Below are positions 45,101-52,511 of a stretch of 64,000 bases of DNA, piece by piece. Both the position numbers and the translations under genes were made by a program. The notes beneath the pieces were generated by a model. It saw only the letters and a list, made by a program, of their open reading frames with translations, was not told where the DNA came from and made no database searches. Position 1 is the stretch's first letter, and each line of letters opens with the position of its first letter. Source of the DNA: Bryobacterales bacterium (GTDB lineage: Bacteria > Acidobacteriota > Terriglobia > Bryobacterales > UBA6623); NCBI GenBank assembly GCA_028819215.1, contig JAPPMG010000066.1:46946-110945 (forward strand), read 5' to 3'.

Positions 45101-45394
45101 GCGGGAGAGGCGCGCTTCCGCGCGATCCTGCTGACTTCCCTCACTACGGTGGCGGGCTTGACGCCGCTGCTGCTCGAGACGAGCCTCCAAGCACAGTTCT
45201 TGATCCCGATGGCCCTGGCCCTCGCTTCAGGCGTGCTCTTCTCCACGGTTGTGACCTTGGTGATGGTGCCAGCCCAATATCTGATCCTCGACGATATTCG
45301 ACGCGTGTTGCGACAGCTCTTCACGGGAGAGAGGCGCGGCGGTCTGCAAGCGATCCCGTCCGTGCGAGGCGACTCTCCGTTGGCGGGGGATTGA
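42176..45394 (+). CDS. RND-family efflux permease (inner-membrane pump)
   Basis: A 1072-residue RND transporter driven by the proton motive force. There is an N-terminal helix (VVANLLLLVIVGSGVYALAN), a first periplasmic domain, helices 2-6 with LGIVVDDAIVVGEN (TM4 acidic pair of the proton relay), a second periplasmic domain, and the C-terminal helices with AGIVVNDGLVLVTFIRNY. The GTG at 42176 has a strong GGGGAGGG site. No membrane-fusion protein or outer-membrane factor lies next to it, so partners must come from elsewhere or it belongs to a subgroup working without them. Substrate unknown. Confidence 0.93.
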   Translation: MRGPIAWFARNGVVANLLLLVIVGSGVYALANLKREVYAEFALDVITVAVDYRGAGPEDVEEAVCIRLEEAVQGIEGIKRITSTASEGRGSMALEIQSGYDVRELLEDVKTKVDAIDTFPEQVDKPIIREMMRRFQVINVSIAGETDLATLKRLGERVRDELTALPAISQADLRNAPPYEISIEVSEEALRRWSLTFDDVAAAVRQFSVDLPGGSIKTDLGEVLLRTEGQAYSGEQYESLPLLVRSDGTKIFLSDVATVVDGFEEIAISAMLDGKPAVVVQVYRIGDQSADEVADVVHGYVAATAPTLPDGIEMVTWRDNARLLQSRLGLLGENALMGLLLVFVVLTLFLRLRLAFWVTLGIPVAFLGSIAVMPLHGTSINMISLYSFILVLGIVVDDAIVVGENIHATQVRTGKGTSGAIKGTREVLVPVTFGVLTTMAAFAPMLFVPGALGKMIIPFPLIVIPTLLFSLVESNLILPYHLSHYKKPVEGGSPNALARAMNALFDAFSNAVAWFIRRAYKPLLRIALEWRYATVALAAVCVLLTAGMVGAGHVKVILFPTVDSEDVVALVTMPQESPAEVTAASVARIERSAIELRRELTAELGQDPFRRMLSSVGEHPFRELQSRGTALEGEFQGENLGEVNIELIPSEDRAISSEEIAGRWREKVGQIPGAVELTITHDLIGGGKAIDLQFTALDIATILEAAEMTKARLSQYPGVIEVTDSYRGGKPEVELALTSEGRAYGLTLENLGRQVRQGFFGEEAQRIQRGRDDVRVMVRYPRQDRRSLGDVERMRIRTPAGDEVPFSTVAVASLGRGPASITRVDRSRTINVQAEVDETIATGGEIISALRSDFLPQLLERYPDLSYSLEGDEADFAESMGGLAQGFLVAMFVMFAMLAIPMKSYILPAIILSSVPLGMVGAIWGHWIFGIELSFVSVCGIAALAGIVVNDGLVLVTFIRNYSRKQGSVKTAVQFAGEARFRAILLTSLTTVAGLTPLLLETSLQAQFLIPMALALASGVLFSTVVTLVMVPAQYLILDDIRRVLRQLFTGERRGGLQAIPSVRGDSPLAGD

Positions 45395-45809
45395 GGAACT
45401 CACCAGTCGCAGCCGGGACGGTCGGTCACTCTCTCCCGGCGCGACACCTCCGGTATCAGGCTCCGCCGTGCCGGAATTGCCCGGCGACGACTACTTTGGC
45501 GTTTGCATGCCAATCGTGATGGTCGCAGTCGACGAACGTTGACCGCCGAGCGATTCGAAACGGAATAGTATGCCGGGTGCGACAGAGCCGTTGTCGTCGT
45601 TTGGATTCGCTTCGGAATGTGTCGCGGTATTGTCAAGTTGGTGATTCGCTCCCGGATTACCCGGGATGTCCGCCAGTCGTACGTCTGTCTAGAAGCGGGA
45701 GCTGTTCGCTCGGCACTGTCAAGACAGTTCGTGATTGTCTCCCCTCCCCCAGCGGGCCGGCAGAAACCGATCTGATGTGGAATTCGCCCAGAAATTGCGA
45801 TTGGTGCGG
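45395..45809. other. 415-bp region without a clear gene
   Basis: No convincing coding frame, RNA or terminator was seen between the RND gene and the convergent antitoxin gene. Two imperfect copies of a TGTCAAG...GTGATT...CTCCC pattern lie at 45631-45653 and 45717-45743; their role is unknown. Confidence 0.45.
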
Positions 45810-46190
45810 TCAAGCAGCTGGTCGCGGCGAAGCGGTCAGCGATACGTCTAGCCTCACTTGGTTGTAGGAGACCCGCGGTACCAGTGTGCCGCGCCGCCCC
45901 TTTTCCAGTTCCACCAGGCCGTAACGCGACATTGTCTTCAGTGTCCGCGACAGATTCGACTTGCTGCGACCTGCGAGTGCCGCCAGCTCGGTGAGCGAGT
46001 CCGGATTCTCCTGCGCAATCAGAGACAGAAGCTCTCGATTGCGTTGGGACAGCACTTTCGCAAAGCTCTCGATGGACGTGAACCAAACCGTCGGCTCGTC
46101 CTTAGCAGGCTTGTGCTCACCGCGAGCGATCGCCATGGTGCGTGCCTTCATGCGATCATAACCGGCGATTCCGATCCGCAATGTCTTCAT
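45810..46190 (-). CDS. TumA-like winged-helix antitoxin
   Basis: A 126-residue DNA-binding protein of the HVO_A0114/MarR-like type. The helix-turn-helix spans about residues 60-105 (LTELAALAGRSKSNLSRTLK, then YGLVELEKGRRG wing). Such proteins are encoded with DUF6516 toxins and serve as antitoxin and repressor in the TumE/TumA family. The ATG at 46190 overlaps the toxin stop by 4 bp (ATGA). Toxin-first order is less usual among type II pairs. The palindrome at 46566-46586 is its likely operator. Confidence 0.8.
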   Translation of the reverse strand: MKTLRIGIAGYDRMKARTMAIARGEHKPAKDEPTVWFTSIESFAKVLSQRNRELLSLIAQENPDSLTELAALAGRSKSNLSRTLKTMSRYGLVELEKGRRGTLVPRVSYNQVRLDVSLTASPRPAA

Positions 46191-46558
46191 GGGATCGCCC
46201 CCCTTTCCTTTAGAACCGTGTCGACTTCCTTCCAGAAATCCTCCAGCAGCGTGGACGCGTCCTTGTACTCATAGGCCCGGATTGTGCGCAAACGGTCCCT
46301 ATGGTCCCTCTGGCCGTGTCGTCGTGTCCCTGGGCCTCGCCTGTCCCTCACCGGGTGCGCATTGTCGAAACCGACCAGCCTAGTGCCGTCCGGAGCATGG
46401 AGGGTGAGCGAATAGCTCAGCCCGTGCGGCCGTTCCTCAGTCACTTGGGTTCTTCGCACGACAAACTTCACCCAATGTCCGATTTCGTCGATGAACAGCG
46501 TCTGGCCATGAAGGTCGAGCAGTGTGTCGAGCCCGGGGTCGCGGCCAGGCGTCGTCAT
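46187..46558 (-). CDS. TumE-like toxin (DUF6516)
   Basis: A 123-residue protein matching DUF6516: HGLSYSLTLHAPDGTRLVGF, followed by DNAHPVRD, and the C-terminal LLEDFWKEVDTVL helix. TumE proteins are proposed RNase-like toxins; the catalytic residues are not established, so function rests on family and gene order. The run RDRRGPGTRRHGQRDHRD holds the family's basic, His-containing segment. The ATG at 46558 has TAACAT 7-12 nt upstream, so the mRNA is probably leaderless. The partner antitoxin follows with a 4-bp overlap. Confidence 0.78.
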   Translation of the reverse strand: MTTPGRDPGLDTLLDLHGQTLFIDEIGHWVKFVVRRTQVTEERPHGLSYSLTLHAPDGTRLVGFDNAHPVRDRRGPGTRRHGQRDHRDRLRTIRAYEYKDASTLLEDFWKEVDTVLKERGAIP

Positions 46559-46565
46559 TGATGTA

Positions 46566-46586
46566 TGTTATCAGTATCGGATAACA
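46566..46586. promoter_or_regulatory. Perfect palindrome over the TumE/TumA promoter
   Basis: TGTTATC-N7-GATAACA is a perfect 7-bp inverted repeat ending 7 bp before the toxin ATG at 46558. On the minus strand its left arm, read as TGATAACAT, forms an extended -10 (TGn plus TAACAT) 6 nt from the start. A bound repressor would block RNA polymerase. It is the obvious autoregulatory operator of the pair. Confidence 0.7.
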
Positions 46587-46801
46587 AAGGAAAGTCCCAC
46601 GCCGAGCGTTCCGGTCCCCGAAAGCGTCGAAGAACATCCGGCCACAGCCTCGCAGACTCTCTTGGTCCGCAAACGTTGCGCCGCTTCGAACCGCTCCATT
46701 CGCTGCCGGTTTCCCAAGATCCTCCCGAAGATCCTGCGCCCTCTAGTGTCGCCTGACAGTGGTAATGACCGAAAACACAGCGAATAGGGGCCTGCGACGG
46801 G

Positions 46802-49381
46802 CTAGCGCGACCGCGTCGCCGCGCCAACCCAAAACGGGCTAGACCACGCCACCGCTCCATCGATCTGCCGCACGCGCAGATAGTAGTAGTCATCGGCTCC
46901 TGGCGAATCCTTGTCCGTGTACGTGAAGTGCCGGTCCAGAGCCCCGTTTGACGGCACCAGCTGGACAGACAGTGCATCCGTATGCTCGAGCACCTGATAC
47001 TCCCTGCGGCCAACCTCTCCACCGAGGTCACCGAGCCGGAACGCTTCGGTCCTTGCGGGCAAGCGTTGCGGCGTTCGCTGGTAGCCGCCCGAACCGAGAC
47101 GCTCCCGCCTCGCCTCCATGTCCACGATGACCTTCGTATTGGCGTTCGCGTTCCGCAAGCGCAGCACGAGACCGGTGCTGCGTCCGCGCGTGTGCATCTC
47201 GAAATGGAGCTGCCCCCCGTCCATCTGGCTCTTGTAAGTGCTCGGATGCACGAACCAAGGCTCCGTGTAGCCCGCCAGTTCTGCCCCTTCGACGCGGATG
47301 ACGCCCTTCCAAGGGCGATCCCCCCGCGGCACGCTTCGCTCGCCCGGCACGTTCGTCGAGGCTTCGAAGCTCACCTGCACGTGCGTTTCGTGGCCGACCT
47401 CTGATCGCAGATAGCGCTGCGTGTAGACCACGGTCCCGTTCTTGATCACGTCAATCGAGTCAATGGCCGCAGTCCCGTTGACCGTGCAACTGATCGTCCG
47501 CTCGCCAGCACTGACCTGTTCCTGGCCGATCCCCACACCGTTCAGAGTGGCGTCCAATATGATCCGCTCGCCAGTCGTCGCATACGTCGCGCGGTTGCGC
47601 AGTCCGTCGAAGATCCCGTCGGGCGTGTTCTCGGCCGCCAGCACGGCGGCCAGCCCGCCGAGCTGGCGGTTGGTCATCCCGCTGTACCCGGGATGGCCGG
47701 TGTGGTTGTCCGAAGCCCCCACGAATCCGACTCGGTAGCCGTTTCGCAAGTACTTGTCGCCGAACCAATCGAACGTGCCGTGCCCGGACTGAATCTCGAC
47801 CAAGCGTTCCACCGAGTTGTCGCTGTTGGTCCAGTCTCCGGGCTGGTGGGCGTGGGGTATTACTAGCACGTCGTCCGTGTCGTTGCCCTGCTTCAGCCCC
47901 TCGTACAGTTCGTCCAGCAACGGCGCCTTTTGGTTCGGCACGCGCGAGCGTCCGGGGGTATTGCGGAAGAACACGTTGTGGTGGCCTCCGTACAGGAGGC
48001 GCGAGGTCCACTCAAAGCCTAGGATCGTCGTGAACCGTCCTGGCACACGATACTTGTGGACCATCTCTTGGAGCGTCTTCCATTCGAAATCATCCATCCA
48101 AATGTCGTGCTCGGAAAGGCTCAAGAAGTCCAAGCGGGCGACATCCCGGCCAAACTTGTAATAGCCGTCCGGGGATCCCTGGCCCTCAGCGAAGCCGGTA
48201 TGTCCGTGGGTCTCGCCCCAGAAAATCCGAGTACGCGGCGACGCTTCCACGCGCACGGGATTGCTCATGCCCCGGATGACGCCGTCCATGGACCGCACCT
48301 CGAAGCGGTACACGCCCGGCGTGTCGAGTTCGATGCCGTCCAGTTCCTGCAACGCCTCAGCGCCGGCCGGAATCTCCCGCAGCGTGCGGCCGTCCAGCAG
48401 CACTGCGTAGGCCGGGGTGCCGCCTGACGCTAGGTTCCTGAATCGGTCTTCCGATCTCACGGCCAGCAGGAACTCTTCTCCCGGTTCCACCACTGACGGT
48501 GCGACGGCGTTCACGAACTGCACGCGGTCTTCGCCAATCACCTCGATCGGAGGCCATCGAGGGCTGAGCAACCACCCCTTGCCTTCCAGATCCACGAAGG
48601 TCTTAAACACGAATCGGTCGTTTGACCAATTCTGGACCTTCAAGCCGGGGCCGCCTCCGCTGCGATCGCCGAACGTGAGCGTCACGGTGTCGCCCTTGCG
48701 CAGTTCCGTTCCGCTGAGGCGAAAGGCGATGGCTGAGCGTGTCTCGAAACTGAGCCGAGGGCCCCAAGGCTCGGCCGACGCCCAGACCGCATCGGGATTG
48801 GAGCACGTCACGGTAACGTAGCCCGCGGCAGCCGGATCATCGGTTTGCAGTCCGCCGCCCCGGCCCTGACCCACGGCGATTCCACCGCCAACCGCCATGG
48901 GCATGTCCCCGACTGTGTACGTCTCGCGAACGGTGACGAACTCGCCCGCGCGATAGGGTCCCTGCGACGAGAGCTCGAGCGGACCCAGCCCCGCAGGGAG
49001 CTCGTCCTTGATCTGGAACTCGCGCGTGAACTGTTCGATGAAGCCCGATATGGCGGCCAGCGGAATCTGGGCGCCTCCGTTCGGCAGCCTCCGCAGCGCC
49101 CGGTTGGCGTTCGCCGTGAGCTGCGGGAAACCGCCAGGCACCGGCCCGCCGGTCAGCGAGTACGCGTTGGCCCACTTCCACAGCGTGTCCAGCCGCTCCT
49201 CGAGCACGCTGACATCGGAGGAGTGCTGCGGGGCGTCGAGCTTGAGCGCTTCGACGCGCTCGCGAAGTTCCGGCGTCAAGTAGTCCGCACGACGCGCCCC
49301 GGTATCCTGGGCCGCCAAGCCCCAAATCAGAGCCCCGAGCAGGCCTAGGGCAACAACAACTTTGGATCGCGCAGAATGCAT
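46802..49381 (-). CDS. DUF3604 family exported protein
   Basis: An 859-residue protein with a signal peptide (VVVALGLLGALIWGLAAQ). The N-terminal part is unassigned; from about residue 420 comes a PHP-like metal-binding domain: RIFWGETHGHTGF, SLSEHDIWMD, ILGFEWTS, HHNVFFR, VIPHAHQPGDWT and GASDNHTGHPG. These His/Asp residues match the trinuclear metal site of PHP phosphoesterases, so a hydrolase acting in the periplasm is likely. DUF3604 proteins are common in marine and sponge-associated bacteria. The ATG at 49381 has GGGAGG as ribosome-binding site. The 284 bp upstream hold nothing recognisable. Confidence 0.88.
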   Translation of the reverse strand: MHSARSKVVVALGLLGALIWGLAAQDTGARRADYLTPELRERVEALKLDAPQHSSDVSVLEERLDTLWKWANAYSLTGGPVPGGFPQLTANANRALRRLPNGGAQIPLAAISGFIEQFTREFQIKDELPAGLGPLELSSQGPYRAGEFVTVRETYTVGDMPMAVGGGIAVGQGRGGGLQTDDPAAAGYVTVTCSNPDAVWASAEPWGPRLSFETRSAIAFRLSGTELRKGDTVTLTFGDRSGGGPGLKVQNWSNDRFVFKTFVDLEGKGWLLSPRWPPIEVIGEDRVQFVNAVAPSVVEPGEEFLLAVRSEDRFRNLASGGTPAYAVLLDGRTLREIPAGAEALQELDGIELDTPGVYRFEVRSMDGVIRGMSNPVRVEASPRTRIFWGETHGHTGFAEGQGSPDGYYKFGRDVARLDFLSLSEHDIWMDDFEWKTLQEMVHKYRVPGRFTTILGFEWTSRLLYGGHHNVFFRNTPGRSRVPNQKAPLLDELYEGLKQGNDTDDVLVIPHAHQPGDWTNSDNSVERLVEIQSGHGTFDWFGDKYLRNGYRVGFVGASDNHTGHPGYSGMTNRQLGGLAAVLAAENTPDGIFDGLRNRATYATTGERIILDATLNGVGIGQEQVSAGERTISCTVNGTAAIDSIDVIKNGTVVYTQRYLRSEVGHETHVQVSFEASTNVPGERSVPRGDRPWKGVIRVEGAELAGYTEPWFVHPSTYKSQMDGGQLHFEMHTRGRSTGLVLRLRNANANTKVIVDMEARRERLGSGGYQRTPQRLPARTEAFRLGDLGGEVGRREYQVLEHTDALSVQLVPSNGALDRHFTYTDKDSPGADDYYYLRVRQIDGAVAWSSPFWVGAATRSR

Positions 49382-49665
49382 GTCGATCGGACCTCCCGCC
49401 GCTGTCCAGAATATCCTCTTGGCCGCCTCTGTTCGTTGGGACTTCGGAACCATCCTCCGAACGAGACTACCCCAACGAATGATTCCGGCCATTGCAGTAG
49501 CGCTTCAAGGTCAGCACGAATCCGAGCCGCCAAGTCGGCGGGGCCGCAATTCTCCGCCACCCTCTGGGCCCGCTTGAAGTACCACCATCAGCGGACGCCC
49601 TACCGGTAAGCGCGGAGGCTAGAGCGATTCCGAAAGGGCGCCGCGCGCCAGTGGTAGGCCGTCAG

Positions 49666-51249
49666 CTACCGGAAGTTGAACCACAGCATCAGCACCGCCA
49701 GGCCGACGAGCGCGGTCATCGCGTGGAGGAGCCGGTCTGTGCCTGAGGTCGCGCCCTCGCTCGAGCGCCGCTGCCAATCGAACGTCAGTCCGGCGATGCG
49801 CGCTGCGACAGGCTTCTCGTCGAGCTTGCTCACAACCCAGAACACCGCCAAACACGCGGCGAACACCCCGACGCTGTAGTTCAGGAATGGGATCTGCACC
49901 AACGGCTCGAGCGGCCCGAGGCTGAGGCCGTAGACCTTATACAGGATGTCCAAGGCAAAGCGCCCAGCCCCGGCCACTCCGCCGAAGATTAGCGTTGAGA
50001 GCGCTGCCCGCGACGTGCCTCCCTTCCACAGGATCCCGAGCAGGAACGTCGCCGTGATCGGCGCGCCGATGTATGACTGCACGCTCTGCAGGTACTGGTA
50101 GACTTCCCCGCTCAGATAGCGAATCATCGGAATCCACAAGATGCTCACGAGCACGACCACTCCCGTGATTAGCCGTCCGACGTAGACCAGACGCTTTTCG
50201 CTCGCTTCGGGATGAATCTTCTTGTAGAAGTCCATCGTGATCAGCGTGGAGCAAGAGTTCAACACGCTGCTCAGCGATGACATCAGGGCGGCCAACAGCG
50301 CGGCAATCATCAGGCCCGACAAGCCCGGAGGGAGGAGCCGCTCGACCAACAGCGGGAACGCCGTGTCGCCCGTGGCCTCGCCGGGCCAGAGCGCCCTCGC
50401 GATCAGGCCGGGAAGCACAAGGATGAAGACCGGGGTGATCTTCAGCGCGGAGGCGAAGATGGCCCCGCCGCGAGCGTGCGGCAGGCTGCGAGCGCTCAGC
50501 ATCTTCTGAACGATGACCTGATCGGTGCACCAATACCAGGTGCCGAGGATCATCGTGCCCAGCGTGGTTCCTAACCAAGGGTATTCGGGATGGTTGATGT
50601 CTTTGACGATGTGGAAGAAGTCATCGGGCAGCGCTTCCCGCAACGCCCCGAATCCGCCGGCCTCGCTCAGGCCCAGCCAGGTCAGGTAGCCCGAGCCGCC
50701 GACCATGATGAACGCCTGCAGCAGGTCCGTGTAGATCACTGCCGACAGCCCGCCCGTAATGGTGTAGATCCCGGTCGCGATCACCAGCAGCACGGCGGTT
50801 GTCATGTAGTCCCAGCCGAAGATCTCCCGAGCCAGAATTCCCGCCGCGAATAGCGCCACCGAGATCTTTGTCAGCACGTAGGCCAGCAGCGACACGGTGG
50901 TGAGGTACCAGCGGCAGCCCGGACTGAAGCGCTTCTCGAGAAACTCGGGCATCGTGAAGATGCGGCTGCGCAGGTATTGGGGGATGAAGATCCAAGCCAG
51001 CAGCAGCAGACAGAAACTGGCCGACCACTCGTAGGTGCCGACCGCCAGGCCGCTGGACGCGCCGGAACCCGCGAGGCCGATCACGTGCTCGCTGCCGATG
51101 TTGGTGGAGAACAGCGTGGCACCTACGGCGAACCAGCCGATGTGTTTGCCGGCGAGAAAATACTCGGTCGTGGTGTTCTTGTTCCGCGAATGGTAGAAGC
51201 CCACTCCGAAGACCGCTGCGAAGTAGAGAGTGATAATGAGGGCATCCAT
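49666..51249 (-). CDS. Sodium:solute symporter (SGLT-like)
   Basis: A 527-residue permease with about 14 helices. FLAGKHIGWFAVGATLFSTN near residue 40, GGLSAVIYTDLLQAFIMVGG, and the Na+ site region AALMSSLSSVLNSCSTLITM are SSS family signatures, closest to the sugar-type (SGLT) branch. It should import a sugar or sugar acid with Na+. The ATG at 51249 is preferred because TATACT lies 10 nt upstream in a -10 shared with the divergent CbiX gene; the 12 residues further upstream look non-native. Confidence 0.93.
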   Translation of the reverse strand: MDALIITLYFAAVFGVGFYHSRNKNTTTEYFLAGKHIGWFAVGATLFSTNIGSEHVIGLAGSGASSGLAVGTYEWSASFCLLLLAWIFIPQYLRSRIFTMPEFLEKRFSPGCRWYLTTVSLLAYVLTKISVALFAAGILAREIFGWDYMTTAVLLVIATGIYTITGGLSAVIYTDLLQAFIMVGGSGYLTWLGLSEAGGFGALREALPDDFFHIVKDINHPEYPWLGTTLGTMILGTWYWCTDQVIVQKMLSARSLPHARGGAIFASALKITPVFILVLPGLIARALWPGEATGDTAFPLLVERLLPPGLSGLMIAALLAALMSSLSSVLNSCSTLITMDFYKKIHPEASEKRLVYVGRLITGVVVLVSILWIPMIRYLSGEVYQYLQSVQSYIGAPITATFLLGILWKGGTSRAALSTLIFGGVAGAGRFALDILYKVYGLSLGPLEPLVQIPFLNYSVGVFAACLAVFWVVSKLDEKPVAARIAGLTFDWQRRSSEGATSGTDRLLHAMTALVGLAVLMLWFNFR

Positions 51250-51259
51250 CGGAACCGAG

Positions 51260-51267
51260 AGTATACA
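51260..51267. promoter_or_regulatory. Symmetric bidirectional -10 between symporter and CbiX genes
   Basis: AGTATACA gives TATACT on the minus strand (51260-51265, 10 nt before the ATG at 51249) and TATACA on the plus strand (51262-51267, 10 nt before a TTG at 51278). GTATAC is a perfect 6-bp palindrome. This is the second such shared core in the window. Confidence 0.5.
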
Positions 51268-51277
51268 TACCTTGAGC

Positions 51278-51667
51278 TTGCCCAACTCTATCGGGCTGAT
51301 CGTGTTCGCTCACGGCTCCCGAGTTGCCGCCGCCAACGAGGCCGTGGAAGCGGTGGCGGTGGAAGCCGCGCGACGGGCTCAGATCCCCGCATTCCGGGCG
51401 GCGTTCCTCGAGCTCGCCCATCCCAGCCTGGGCGAGGCAGTCGAGCAACTCGCGCGGCAAGGCGCACGGCGGATTCTCATCACCCCCTACTTCCTGACCA
51501 TGGGCCGCCACCTGACCGAGGACCTGCCGCGGCTGATCGACCAGATCCGCCCGCAGCATCCTGAGTTGACTCTACAAGCGTCACCGCCGCTGGACGGCCA
51601 TCCCGAACTCGCGGCAATACTGGCCGCCCGCGCCCGGGCCTTGCTGGCCGATGGCGAGCAACCCTAG
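51278..51667 (+). CDS. cbiX: Sirohydrochlorin cobaltochelatase/ferrochelatase, CbiX short form
   Basis: A 129-residue CbiX/SirB-type chelatase. GLIVFAHGSR contains the N-terminal catalytic His and ITPYFLTMGRHLTEDLP the second His ligand. The single-domain size fits ancestral CbiXS, which works as a homodimer to insert Co2+ or Fe2+ into sirohydrochlorin for cobalamin or siroheme. The TTG at 51278 is preferred over a TTG at 51272 because it is 10 nt from the shared -10; neither is certain. The downstream gene is a flavin reductase, 39 bp away. Confidence 0.88.
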   Translation: MPNSIGLIVFAHGSRVAAANEAVEAVAVEAARRAQIPAFRAAFLELAHPSLGEAVEQLARQGARRILITPYFLTMGRHLTEDLPRLIDQIRPQHPELTLQASPPLDGHPELAAILAARARALLADGEQP

Positions 51668-51691
51668 CCGAATGGCTGGCTTGCGGGCTGG

Positions 51692-51697
51692 GACAAT
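51692..51697 (+). promoter_or_regulatory. Candidate -10 (GACAAT) for the flavin reductase
   Basis: GACAAT lies 9 nt before the ATG at 51707. It may give a leaderless mRNA, though the gene could also be read from the cbiX promoter. Confidence 0.3.
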
Positions 51698-51706
51698 GGA
51701 CCTTCG

Positions 51707-52381
51707 ATGCCCGCCATAGAACTGCTCGAGCACTCCTTGATGACGCCTCGGGTCAGCAGGTTCGTCTTCCAAGCCCCCTTCCGACACGAAGCCGGCCAGT
51801 ATGTCGCCCTCAGCGCCCCGGTCGGCGGAACGCCGCAGACGCGCTACTATTCCATCGCCTCGCCGCCCGATCCGAGCGGAAAGATCGAGTTGTGCGCTCA
51901 ACACGACGGTGCGTTCGGGAGCCATCTGCGAAGCTTGCGGCGGGGCGATCGAATGGAATGCAGCGAACCTGGCGGAACGATGCGCCTGCTGGATGCGGCA
52001 AGGCCCGCCGTCTACTTTGCCGCCGGTACCGGCGTGTCCCCGATGCGCGCCATCCTGCTGGCGCAACTGGCAGTCAACCCCGTAGCTGAGGCAATCCTGC
52101 TGCTCGGCGCCCGGCACTCGTCCGAGTTGCTGTTCCGAGACGAATTCGAGGCGTTGGCAGCTCGGAACGCGGGCTTCCGCTTCCTGCCTTCTGTCAGTGG
52201 CGACGACGGCGGCTGGGACGGCAGGCGCGGGCGCGTGGCGGCCCACGTCGACGAGGCCATGGCAGGCCTGAGCAGCCCAGATGCCTATTTCTGCGGCCAG
52301 CGCGAGATGGTTGCGCAGCTCCGCAAGGTCCTGACCGAGGCAGGCATTCCGGACGAGCGACAAGTGTACGAGCGGTACTGA
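51707..52381 (+). CDS. FAD/NAD(P)-binding oxidoreductase (ferredoxin-NADP reductase-like)
   Basis: A 224-residue flavoprotein with the FAD-binding RYYSIASPP (R-x-Y-S), a beta-barrel segment (GQYVALSAPVGG), the NAD(P)-binding GTGVSPMRAILL and the C-terminal VYERY. It resembles the reductase domain of CDP-6-deoxyhexose reductase or Fre-type enzymes; there is no 2Fe-2S domain. Its electron acceptor is unknown. Location next to cbiX allows a link to siroheme or cobalamin metabolism, but this is only context. Confidence 0.85.
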   Translation: MPAIELLEHSLMTPRVSRFVFQAPFRHEAGQYVALSAPVGGTPQTRYYSIASPPDPSGKIELCAQHDGAFGSHLRSLRRGDRMECSEPGGTMRLLDAARPAVYFAAGTGVSPMRAILLAQLAVNPVAEAILLLGARHSSELLFRDEFEALAARNAGFRFLPSVSGDDGGWDGRRGRVAAHVDEAMAGLSSPDAYFCGQREMVAQLRKVLTEAGIPDERQVYERY

Positions 52382-52511
52382 GCCGTCGAATAGTCCATTG
52401 CCGCTGCGGGGCGTGCAGCAGGTGGCAATGCCAAGCCATCGTATCGGAGCAAACCGTTCTACAATGAGTACTTTGCACTCCTAGCCCGGCCCCAGCCGCG
52501 TTCCCGAACCC

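Noticed and set aside
45577..45867. Plus-strand 96-codon frame before the antitoxin gene
   Set aside because: Odd composition, overlaps the antitoxin's 3' end antisense, and has no ribosome-binding site or known relative.
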